From NCBI GenBank assembly GCA_003152595.1, contig PMAM01000232.1, forward strand, positions 6,832-18,773: a DNA stretch of 11,942 nucleotides, in the 5' to 3' direction. Below, piece by piece: positions 5,773 through 11,942 of this stretch. The position numbers and the translations under genes are program-made. A model generated the notes under the pieces. It searched no databases and was not told where the DNA came from. It saw only the letters and a program-made list of their open reading frames with translations. The stretch is from Acidobacterium sp. (lineage in GTDB: Bacteria; Acidobacteriota; Terriglobia; Terriglobales; Acidobacteriaceae). Within the stretch, counting starts at the first letter, position 1; each line of letters opens with the position of its first letter.

Positions 5773-6282
5773 ATGAGCACCCCTGCGACTCCGACGGCCC
5801 CAAACCAATCCGCGGGCAAAACCATGAGCTTCGTCCCCGCACTCTATCGCCGCTTCCAGCTTGCTTCCGCGAAACTGGAGTCTCCTTTCCTCCTGCTCAT
5901 TCGCGTTTACTGGGGATGGCAGTTCGCACAGTCCGGCTGGGGACGCCTGCACAACCTCGACCGCGCCACCGGCTTCTTCGCCAGCCTGAATATTCCGGCC
6001 CCGCACTTCACCGTGATCTGCGTTTCGCTGCTCGAATTCGTTGGGGGAATCCTGCTCTTTGCCGGTTTTGCCACCCGTTTCGTCGGCCTGTTGCTGGCCT
6101 GCGACATGATCGTCGCCTACATCACCGCAGATCCCTCCGCACTGGCGGCCATCATCAGCAACCCGGGCAATTTCTACGGGGCGGACCCCTACACGTTCCT
6201 CTTCGCCGCGCTGATGGCCCTCATCTTCGGAGCCGGCCGCTTCTCGGTGGATTACTACATCTTTCGCCGCAAAGGCTGCTGA
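5773..6282 (+). CDS. DoxX family membrane protein of the bufferin operon
   Basis: A 169-residue integral membrane protein with about four hydrophobic helices (roughly 38-58, 78-102, 103-120 and 138-158). It shows the DoxX signature: LLLIRVYWGWQFAQSGWGRLHNLDRATGFFASLNIPAP, then LLEFVGGILLFAGFATRFVGLLLACDMIVAY, and YGADPYTFLFAALMALIFGAGRFSVDYYIF. DoxX proteins are often the fourth gene of bufferin and related DUF692/DUF2063 clusters, where a redox or quinone-linked role at the inner membrane is suspected but not established. An AAGG site lies 8 nt upstream of the ATG, and the gap from bufC is 32 bp, so it is in the same operon. The first 20 residues are polar and may be an unstructured cytosolic tail. 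Confidence 0.92.
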   Translation: MSTPATPTAPNQSAGKTMSFVPALYRRFQLASAKLESPFLLLIRVYWGWQFAQSGWGRLHNLDRATGFFASLNIPAPHFTVICVSLLEFVGGILLFAGFATRFVGLLLACDMIVAYITADPSALAAIISNPGNFYGADPYTFLFAALMALIFGAGRFSVDYYIFRRKGC

Positions 6283-6289
6283 CCGACCC

Positions 6290-6315
6290 CACCCACCGAA
6301 ACCCCGGGGTGGGTG
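6290..6315 (+). terminator. Hairpin after the DoxX gene, possible weak terminator
   Basis: Arms CACCCACC and GGTGGGTG pair over 8 bp with a 10-nt loop, 7 nt after the DoxX stop. No T-run follows, so termination by this hairpin alone is doubtful. It marks the probable end of the buf operon, or at least an RNA processing point before the VWFA gene. Confidence 0.4.
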
Positions 6316-6355
6316 CTAACGTCTAATGGGTGGTCTACGCCACTCCCGACGATCT

Positions 6356-7495
6356 ATGAAGATTCCCTCCAGCATTCGGATTTCGCTGCCCGCAGCCGCC
6401 CTGGCACTGTGCGCCATCCACGCCTCAGCTCAATCGACCAGTCAGAGTTCCGCGCCGGCCGCTGCTCCAGCGCCCGCGCCCGCCGCAGGCATGCCTGTCG
6501 CCCTGCCCGTCACCGTGGTCGACAAGAAGGGTGACCCGGTGAAGGACCTCAAGGTGGGCGACGTCACCCTCACGGACAACGGCCACCTTCAGACGATCCA
6601 GTCCTTCGCGCTCGCACAGCCGTCGCCCGTGACGTTCGGCATCATCGGGCAGATCAGCCCCAACCAGCGCACGGAGATCGGCGACGTTCGCATCGGCACC
6701 GTGCACTTCATCGACCACACGCTTCCCGGCACCGACGACCGGGCGTTCCTGATCCAATATGACCGCGAGGTTGATCTGCTGGAGAACCCGACGGCCACCA
6801 TCAATCAGCTGCACGATTCCATCACGCAGCTCGGATCACGGCAATTCGGCAATCAAAACTCCAGCAGCGACACCGGTGACCAGAACCAGGATGAGCGGCG
6901 CGTGGGCAACTGGGGCGGCACCCTCTACGACGCAATCTATCTCGCTGCGACCGAAGTGATGGCGAAGCAGCCTGGCCATCACATCCTCATCCTGGTCGGC
7001 GACGGCATCGACCGCGACAGCAAAGAGACCCTCAACGACGCTGTCGAAGCGGCGCAGGCGGCACATATGGCGATTTTCGCTATTTACTTCAAGGGCGATG
7101 AAGAGCGCCAGAACAATCCCAACCGGAATGGTGGAAACCGTGGCGGCACCGGCGGCAATTATCCCGGAACAGGAGGCGGTTATCCGGGTGGGGGCGGCGG
7201 TGGGGGCCGGCGCGGTCCCAGTCAGGAACCGGCTCCGGCGGAGGCTCCCCATGCCGACGGCAAGGAGACGCTCGAGCACCTGTGCAACGTCACCGGCGGC
7301 TACATGCTGGAAGGCCGGCGCGATAAGGCCGATGAGTCTTACAACAAGCTCGGCGCCTTGCTGAAGTACCAGTACACGCTCTCCTACGCGCCGGATCAGG
7401 AAGCCTCGCAGTCGGCGACTCATCATCTGTCGCTGACCTCAAAGAAGAACGACATCTGGACGATCGTCCAGCAGGACTACTCGGCGGCGAAGTAG
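6356..7495 (+). CDS. Exported VWFA domain protein (VWFA-related Acidobacterial type)
   Basis: About 379 residues from the ATG at 6356, chosen because it gives a clean Sec signal MKIPSSIRISLPAAALALCAIHASA. An ATG ten codons earlier (6326) is possible; neither has a clear ribosome-binding site. Residue numbers below count from 6326. An Ala/Pro linker (38-55) is followed by LPVTVVDKKGDPVKDLKVGDVTLTDNG, the beta domain that starts TIGR03436-type proteins, and by a VWFA fold (about 102-255) with GGTLYDAIYLAATEV and ILILVGDGID. The first MIDAS motif, normally DxSxS, reads GQISPN (108-113), so its leading Asp is gone; Thr199 and Asp226 remain. A Gly-rich low-complexity segment (267-297) precedes the C-terminal strand TLSYAPDQ. 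The role is unknown; such proteins are numerous in Acidobacteria. It follows the buf operon on the same strand but beyond a hairpin. Confidence 0.85.
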   Translation: MKIPSSIRISLPAAALALCAIHASAQSTSQSSAPAAAPAPAPAAGMPVALPVTVVDKKGDPVKDLKVGDVTLTDNGHLQTIQSFALAQPSPVTFGIIGQISPNQRTEIGDVRIGTVHFIDHTLPGTDDRAFLIQYDREVDLLENPTATINQLHDSITQLGSRQFGNQNSSSDTGDQNQDERRVGNWGGTLYDAIYLAATEVMAKQPGHHILILVGDGIDRDSKETLNDAVEAAQAAHMAIFAIYFKGDEERQNNPNRNGGNRGGTGGNYPGTGGGYPGGGGGGGRRGPSQEPAPAEAPHADGKETLEHLCNVTGGYMLEGRRDKADESYNKLGALLKYQYTLSYAPDQEASQSATHHLSLTSKKNDIWTIVQQDYSAAK

Positions 7496-7545
7496 AATAG
7501 GGATTCCCTGGACGCCGGCCCTGTCCTGCGCCCATCCCCGGGCCC

Positions 7546-7558
7546 TGAGTCAGACTCA
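7546..7558 (+). promoter_or_regulatory. 13-bp palindrome just upstream of a start codon
   Basis: TGAGTC and GACTCA flank a single A and end 4 nt before the ATG at 7563. The site lies where a Shine-Dalgarno sequence should be, and none is visible there. It could be an operator or a small RNA stem hiding the start. Confidence 0.35.
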
Positions 7559-7562
7559 CTCC

Positions 7563-7937
7563 ATGCGACGCGCACTCGCCATGCTGCTGGTGACGATCTT
7601 CAGCCTGCCGCTGATTGCGCCCGCGTTCGCCTCGACTCCTGACGATTCGCAACTCCCTGCCTGCTGCCGCCGCGGTGGCAAACACCACTGCGCGATGGCC
7701 GCGGAGATGGGCAGCATTCCCTCGCGCTTCCACGTTGTCTCGGAAAAGTGCCCGTACTCGCCGTTCGGTCATGCTCCGTTCGTTGTGCCGCACCCGCTGG
7801 CCGCGCCGGCTATCCCCACGGGCGCGAGCAATGCCTTTGGTCCGGCTGCCGTAATCCGCGCAACTGAAGCGGGCTATCGGATCTCCGCCGATCGCACTCG
7901 CCACAAGCGCGGCCCTCCTCAGACGCTCGCCCTCTAG
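7563..7937 (+). CDS. Small exported Cys/His-containing protein, unrecognised
   Basis: A 124-residue protein with a clear Sec signal: MRRALAMLLVTIFSLPLIAPAFAS, cleavage near residue 24. The mature part begins with LPACCRRGGKHHCAMAAEM: Cys34, Cys35, His41, His42, Cys43, Met45 and Met49. It continues with His57, Cys63 (SEKCPYSPFGH), His70 and His77. The tail is Ala/Pro/Arg-rich. I know no named domain. Similar small CC...HHC proteins precede TonB receptors in acidobacterial genomes, as here, where the receptor starts 97 bp downstream. The ligand set (Cys, His, Met) and the nearby bufferin operon make a periplasmic metal-binding role, copper in particular, reasonable but unproven. No strong ribosome-binding site is seen. 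The exported Cys protein is highly likely; the function is open. Confidence 0.75.
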   Translation: MRRALAMLLVTIFSLPLIAPAFASTPDDSQLPACCRRGGKHHCAMAAEMGSIPSRFHVVSEKCPYSPFGHAPFVVPHPLAAPAIPTGASNAFGPAAVIRATEAGYRISADRTRHKRGPPQTLAL

Positions 7938-7949
7938 CACGTAACCGGT

Positions 7950-7982
7950 AGCAGAACTCCGCGGTCCTTCCCCGCGGCTGCT
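7950..7982 (+). terminator. Intercistronic hairpin before the TonB receptor gene
   Basis: AGCAG plus CCGCGG on the left (with a 4-nt bulge AACT) pair with CCGCGG plus CTGCT on the right, around the 7-nt loop TCCTTCC. This makes an 11-bp stem, 12 nt after the stop of the small Cys protein gene. Only a weak T-rich stretch (CCATTTG) follows, so attenuation or 3'-end protection is likelier than full termination. Confidence 0.55.
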
Positions 7983-8023
7983 CCATTTGTCACCGTCGTC
8001 GTTACATGAGCGAGCTTTTCCTC

Positions 8024-8028
8024 AGGAG
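8024..8028 (+). promoter_or_regulatory. Ribosome binding site fixing the TonB receptor start
   Basis: AGGAG ends 6 nt before the ATG at 8035. It decides for this start over an in-frame TTG at 7987, which would place 16 extra residues before the signal peptide. Confidence 0.7.
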
Positions 8029-8034
8029 CCATTG

Positions 8035-10308
8035 ATGCTGCGAAGAACCTTGCTGTATCTCGCACCGCTGCTTGCAGCGCCGCTCGTCTACGCCGCCCTG
8101 CTTGGTCAGGTCCAGGGCATCGTCCACGATCCCACCCATCGACCCATTGCCGGAGCGAACATCGTCCTGCGCGCCGTCCATTCCGACCTCTTCTTTAAGA
8201 CTGAAACCAATTCCGACGGCGCTTTCTCGATCCAGGCGGTTCCGCCCGGCATTTACACCATCGTCGTTTCCAGCGATGGCTTCGCCACCATGGAGCAAAC
8301 CATTACCGTCACTTCCAGCGGATCCGAGATTCTGCACTTCCCTCTGGAGGTCGCGTCCGTCCGGCAAACCGCGGAAGTCCGTGCTGAACCACAGACCGTC
8401 AATCCTGATTCGGTAACGCCCACAACCATGGTCAGCCGAGCCGAAATCGAGGAGACGCCCGGCGCGGACCGCACCAACTCCCTCGCCATGATCACCGACT
8501 ACACGCCTGGCGCCTACATGACCCACGACATGCTGCACATGCGCGGCGGCCATGAGCTGAACTGGATGATCGACGGCGTGCCCATTCCCAACACGAACAT
8601 CGCCAGCAACATCGGCCCGCAGATCGATCCCCGCGATATCGATACGGTCGAGATCGATCGCGGCAGCTACGGCGCCGATCTCGGCGACCGCACCTACGGA
8701 ATGTTCGACGTCATTCCGCGCACCGGCTTTGAAACCAGCCGCGAGGGCGAATTTGTAACAACGCTGGGTAGTTATTACCAGACCGACAGCCAGCTGAGCC
8801 TCGGCAATCACACGGAGCGCTTCGCCTGGTTCGGCGCAGTCAACGGTAATCGCAGCAATGATGGGCTGATGCCGCCCATCGAAAAACCCGTTCACGATGC
8901 GGAGAACGGCTATGGCGGCTTCACCTCGCTTATCTTCAATGAAAATCCGCACGACCAGCTGCGCTTCGTCGGCCAGCTCCGCACGGACTACTACCAGATT
9001 CCCTATGACCCCAATCCCAGCGACTGGGAGAACCAGCTTTATGAATCCTCCGGTCTGCGCGATGGCCAGCACGAAACCGATGGGCTGACGACCTTCTCCT
9101 GGATCCACACGCTCAGCGCGAAATCGCTGTTTGAAATCTCGCCCTTCTACCACTACAACGACGCCAACTACGAGCCGAGCCCCAACGACCTGCCCGCTGC
9201 CACCACGGCGAAACAGACCGGCCAGTACACCGGCGCCCAGGCGTATTTCTCCACCACGGTCGCACGCAACTCGTTCAAGGCTGGTCTCTACGGCTACGGC
9301 CAGCATGAAAACGACCTCTTCGGTGTGGTCTTCAACGACGGCAGCGCTCCGAACTTCTCCGAAACGTCCGTGGTCAACGGCGGCGTGGAGGAGTCCTTCA
9401 TCGAAGACAACTACCGCCCCACCTCGTGGCTCACCCTGATCGGCGGCGAGCGCCAAACGCACTTCCAGGGCGCAATCTCCGAAGACGCGATCTATCCGCG
9501 ACTGGGCATCGCCGTACAGATTCCGAAACTCGGCTGGGTGCTTCGTGGCTTCTACGGCCACTTCTATCAGCCGCCGCCGCTCACCAGCGTCTCGGGCCCG
9601 GCGCTTGCCTTCGCGCAGGCCAGCGATACCAACTTCGTTCCGCTGCGGGGCGAGCGCGACGAGGAGCACCAGTTCGGTATCCAGATTCCGTTTCGCGGCT
9701 GGCTTCTCGACGCGGACACCTTCCAGACCCGAGCTAACAACTTTCTCGACCACAGCAACATCGGTGAGTCGAGCATTTTTATCCCGGTCACGGTCGACGG
9801 CGCGCTGATTCAGGGCTGGGAGCTGACCCTCCGCTCTCCGCGCCTGTGGCGCTACGGTCAGGCGCATCTCGCCTACTCCAACCAGATCGCGCAGCAGCGC
9901 GGCGCTCTCAACGGCGGCCTGATCTGCTATCCGGCCGATTCGCCCGACTGTGCCGTCGCGCCTGGCTACTCGCCGCTCGACCACGATCAGCGCAACACGC
10001 TCAACGTCGGCTTCGACGGCCGCCTGCCGCATCGCACGTGGACGGCGTTCAACATTTACTACGGGTCAGGATTTTCCAACGGCTTCGCCGGTCCGCCCTC
10101 GCCCTACACCGGCGACTACCTGCCCGCGCACACCACGTGCGATGTGGCCGCGGGGAAAGCGGTGGGAGAGAACTGGTCGCTCGCGGTGAACGCGGTGAAC
10201 GTCGCGAACACGCGCGTGCTGCTCGACAACAGCCTCACGTTTGGCGGCTTCCACGAAAATGATCCACGCCAGATCTACGGGCAGGTTCGCTACCGTTTTC
10301 ACTTTTAG
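8035..10308 (+). CDS. TonB-dependent outer membrane receptor with carboxypeptidase-regulatory-like domain
   Basis: A 757-residue outer-membrane receptor for energised uptake via TonB. It has a signal peptide MLRRTLLYLAPLLAAPLVYA (1-20). A carboxypeptidase-regulatory-like domain follows (about 24-108; GQVQGIVHDPTHRPIAGANI, then GAFSIQAVPPGIYTIVV). The plug is at about 125-230, with LAMITDYTPGAY, RGGHELNWMIDGVPIPN, DIDTVEIDRGSYGADLGDRTYG and FDVIPRTGFE. The 22-strand-type barrel ends in YGQVRYRFHF with the terminal Phe needed for outer-membrane assembly. The plug carries Met162, His164, Met166, His168, Met169 and His173, a possible soft-metal cluster. The substrate is unknown; this receptor form is frequent in Acidobacteria and need not transport metal. 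It follows the small Cys/His protein and is followed 9 nt later by a membrane protein gene, so it probably shares their transcript. Confidence 0.93.
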   Translation: MLRRTLLYLAPLLAAPLVYAALLGQVQGIVHDPTHRPIAGANIVLRAVHSDLFFKTETNSDGAFSIQAVPPGIYTIVVSSDGFATMEQTITVTSSGSEILHFPLEVASVRQTAEVRAEPQTVNPDSVTPTTMVSRAEIEETPGADRTNSLAMITDYTPGAYMTHDMLHMRGGHELNWMIDGVPIPNTNIASNIGPQIDPRDIDTVEIDRGSYGADLGDRTYGMFDVIPRTGFETSREGEFVTTLGSYYQTDSQLSLGNHTERFAWFGAVNGNRSNDGLMPPIEKPVHDAENGYGGFTSLIFNENPHDQLRFVGQLRTDYYQIPYDPNPSDWENQLYESSGLRDGQHETDGLTTFSWIHTLSAKSLFEISPFYHYNDANYEPSPNDLPAATTAKQTGQYTGAQAYFSTTVARNSFKAGLYGYGQHENDLFGVVFNDGSAPNFSETSVVNGGVEESFIEDNYRPTSWLTLIGGERQTHFQGAISEDAIYPRLGIAVQIPKLGWVLRGFYGHFYQPPPLTSVSGPALAFAQASDTNFVPLRGERDEEHQFGIQIPFRGWLLDADTFQTRANNFLDHSNIGESSIFIPVTVDGALIQGWELTLRSPRLWRYGQAHLAYSNQIAQQRGALNGGLICYPADSPDCAVAPGYSPLDHDQRNTLNVGFDGRLPHRTWTAFNIYYGSGFSNGFAGPPSPYTGDYLPAHTTCDVAAGKAVGENWSLAVNAVNVANTRVLLDNSLTFGGFHENDPRQIYGQVRYRFHF

Positions 10309-10317
10309 AATCGAAGA

Positions 10318-11208
10318 GTGGCTTTCGCTGCTCCGCTCCCCACAGTCGCCGCCCGGCCCCGCTCACGACTGTGGCGAGTTCCCGTTTACTGGCACCTGCT
10401 CAGCCTCGACGCGCCCACCGTCGCCGTCCTCTGGGCCTGGAGCTTCGCTCGCGCCGCACATTTGCGCATCCCCTTCGTCTCCATCGCCGTTCTCGGCATC
10501 GGCACCTGGCTGATCTACGTCGCGGACCGGCTGCTCGACGTCCGTTCTCCCGCACACCCCGCGCTGCGCGAGCGTCACTTCTTCCACGCTCGCCACAGCC
10601 GTGTGCTGCTGTTCGCCTCGCCGGCCGCCGGAGCCCTTCTTCTCGGCCTGATCGCCATCATGCCCCCGGCAGCACGCCGCGACGATACGATTCTCTTCGC
10701 CATTTCCATGCTGTACTTCGCCGGCGTGCACTTGCCGGCTCTCCGCTTGCGCCGATGGTTTCCCTGCGAGGTCGCGGTCGGTATCCTCTTTGCTCTGGCA
10801 AATGCGGTTCCCGCCTGGGCGGAACCCGGCTCGCCGCACGCGCAGCTTGCGTGGCTGGTGCTGCTGCTCGCCGGTCTCTGCACGCTGAACTGCATCGCCA
10901 TCGAAACATGGGAGCGCTCTGCAAACGTAGTGCGCTCGATCGCAGTTCCCGGCATTGCGGTTGGCGTCGCGGTGGCATCGATCGTTCTTTTGCTGGTTCG
11001 AGGCGCTCGGGCTCAAGGCGAATTCGAGATCTGCGCCGCCGTGTTCGCCTCGGCCATTCTTCTGTTCATGCTCGACGCACTCCACCGTCGCCGGGCTCAA
11101 CGAAGCTCTGTCCCGGAAGGCCGCGCGCGCTTTCTGCTCGCGCTGCGGGTCGCCGCCGACGCCGCGCTCCTCACTCCTGCCCTCCTGGTCTTTTCATGGC
11201 ATCTCTAA
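10318..11208 (+). CDS. Polytopic inner membrane protein, weakly UbiA-like
   Basis: A 296-residue protein with a GTG start, 9 nt after the receptor stop; a weak GAAGA lies directly upstream. About nine hydrophobic segments can be drawn (near 30-45, 51-68, 95-115, 122-140, 150-168, 176-195, 207-227, 236-256 and 273-293). After the second comes WLIYVADRLLDVRSPAHPALRERH, with Asp70 and Asp74. This is reminiscent of the first aspartate motif of UbiA prenyltransferases (NDxxDxxxD), but the motif is incomplete. The sixth segment ends in LNCIAIETWERS (Glu196, Glu199), where UbiA proteins have their second acidic motif. This is a suggestion, not an identification. The gene overlaps the methyltransferase by 13 nt, so the two are coupled and may modify the same lipid or quinone-like molecule. 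That it is a membrane protein is certain; the enzyme class is not. Confidence 0.75.
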   Translation: MAFAAPLPTVAARPRSRLWRVPVYWHLLSLDAPTVAVLWAWSFARAAHLRIPFVSIAVLGIGTWLIYVADRLLDVRSPAHPALRERHFFHARHSRVLLFASPAAGALLLGLIAIMPPAARRDDTILFAISMLYFAGVHLPALRLRRWFPCEVAVGILFALANAVPAWAEPGSPHAQLAWLVLLLAGLCTLNCIAIETWERSANVVRSIAVPGIAVGVAVASIVLLLVRGARAQGEFEICAAVFASAILLFMLDALHRRRAQRSSVPEGRARFLLALRVAADAALLTPALLVFSWHL

Positions 11209-11942
11209 GAGTCGTCACAAATCTCCAGGCGGATCGCGCCTCCGCTCCGGCCAGCCTCGATCTCTGCCTGGCCCGCCCTGCGCGTTTCGACCGCGTCGCT
11301 CGCCTCTACCGCGCCATGGAGTATCTCTCCTTCGGCCCGTTGCTGGAGCGCTGCCGATTCCATCACATTTCCGCGCTCCTCGCCGCTCGCCGCGCTCTGG
11401 TCCTCGGCGATGGAGATGGCCGTTTCCTGGCCCGCTTGCTCCCCTCCGCGCCCAATCTGCGGGCTGATGCCGTCGACGCTTCTTCGGCGATGCTCCACCT
11501 GCTCCGCGAACGCATCGCAAAACAAGGCAACCTGCACCGCCTGACCACAACCTGTGCCGATGCGCGCATCTTTGGCGCGCCATCCTCCGGCTACGACCTC
11601 GTCGTCACGCACTTCTTTCTCGACTGCCTGACCGAGGCCGAAACCGACCGCCTCATCGCCCGCCTGCGGCCGCAGCTCGTACCCGGAGCCCGATGGCTCG
11701 TCTCTGAATTCCAGGTGCCGCGTTCGGGCGTGGTTCAAAGAAGTTTCGCCCAGGGCGTCATCTCTGCCCTTTACGCCGTCTTCCGTCTGCTCACCGGGCT
11801 CACGGTTCGCCGGATCCCACCCTGGCGCACTCTCCTGGTCCATCACGGATTCACGCCCCGGACCACCCGCTCCTGGCTCGGAGGTCTGATCGTTGCCGAG
11901 TTGTGGGAACTGCCCTCAGGAAGGCAACCGCGCGTCGTGCGC
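11196..11942 (+). CDS. Class I SAM-dependent methyltransferase, partial, runs off the window
   Basis: 249 codons are open to the window end; the stop lies outside. The start ATG at 11196 overlaps the 3' end of the membrane protein gene by 13 nt (stop at 11208), and no good ribosome-binding site is seen, so translation is probably coupled. Rossmann-fold methyltransferase features: FDRVARLYRAMEYLSFG (31-47), motif I LVLGDGDGRF (68-77), VDASSAML with Asp94 at the end of strand 2, ADARIF (121-126), motif IV-like YDLVVTHFFLDCLT (133-146) and LVPGARWLVSEF (161-172). A basic and hydrophobic C-terminal part with LVHHGFTPRTTRSWLGGL follows. The substrate is unknown; pairing with a UbiA-like membrane protein hints at a lipophilic acceptor. 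The family call is firm even though the gene is cut off. Confidence 0.88.
   Translation, partial: MASLRVVTNLQADRASAPASLDLCLARPARFDRVARLYRAMEYLSFGPLLERCRFHHISALLAARRALVLGDGDGRFLARLLPSAPNLRADAVDASSAMLHLLRERIAKQGNLHRLTTTCADARIFGAPSSGYDLVVTHFFLDCLTEAETDRLIARLRPQLVPGARWLVSEFQVPRSGVVQRSFAQGVISALYAVFRLLTGLTVRRIPPWRTLLVHHGFTPRTTRSWLGGLIVAELWELPSGRQPRVVR

Noticed and set aside
6298..6326. Second ECF-like promoter (GAAAC-N18-GTCTAA) before the VWFA gene
   Set aside because: The spacing is 18 rather than 16-17 and the -35 box lies in a hairpin loop; too weak to list, though the shared GTCTAA is noted.
7118..7216. Gly-rich low-complexity DNA in the VWFA gene as a repeat element
   Set aside because: The frame is maintained and the segment is a normal in-frame Gly-rich linker, not a separate element.
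8002..10032. Long minus-strand open frame (676 codons) across the receptor gene
   Set aside because: Shadow of the TonB receptor; Val/Ala/Gly/Arg-rich composition is typical of an antisense frame.
11205..11846. Minus-strand open frame (213 codons) at the window end
   Set aside because: Antisense to the plus-strand methyltransferase, which has motif I and other fold features and is coupled to the upstream gene.

Overview
The window is GC-rich, densely coded bacterial DNA. It most likely comes from an acidobacterium of the Terriglobia (Granulicella/Terriglobus/Edaphobacter-like). The main pointers are a VWFA-domain protein of the type TIGRFAM calls 'VWFA-related Acidobacterial domain', and a TonB-dependent receptor with an N-terminal carboxypeptidase-regulatory-like domain and a plug of the form common in that phylum. 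This placement rests on family recognition, not on a search.

Layout. Positions 1-773 (minus) hold the N-terminal two thirds of an acetyl-CoA acetyltransferase (thiolase). A largely empty 774-1436 stretch follows, with one palindrome and one doubtful small ORF. Positions 1437-2309 (minus) encode a FabG-like short-chain dehydrogenase with a 26-bp palindrome upstream. Positions 2547-3017 (minus) encode a glyoxalase/VOC-fold protein with an uncertain N-terminus. Positions 3026-3266 (minus) look like a small gene broken by one frameshift. A repeat-rich regulatory stretch (3288-3551) then leads into a plus-strand run that continues to the end of the window.

The centrepiece is 3552-6282, a four-gene operon: a small exported Cys/Lys/Gly-rich peptide (BufA2-like bufferin precursor), a DUF692/MNIO iron enzyme (BufB), a DUF2063 partner protein (BufC) and a DoxX membrane protein. 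This is the architecture of a bufferin-type copper-binding RiPP system. The precursor is preceded by an ECF-sigma-like promoter, carries two 19-residue repeats with three Cys each, and is separated from its enzymes by a perfect 14-bp hairpin that probably keeps precursor expression above enzyme expression.

Downstream come the VWFA protein (with degenerate MIDAS), a small exported protein with CC...HHC and further Cys/His/Met residues, a second intercistronic hairpin, a TonB-dependent receptor with a Met/His cluster in its plug, a polytopic membrane protein weakly reminiscent of UbiA, and a class I SAM methyltransferase that runs off the window end. The small Cys/His protein and the receptor may extend the metal theme to the outer membrane, but that is inference. 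I saw no tRNA, rRNA, CRISPR array or insertion sequence.
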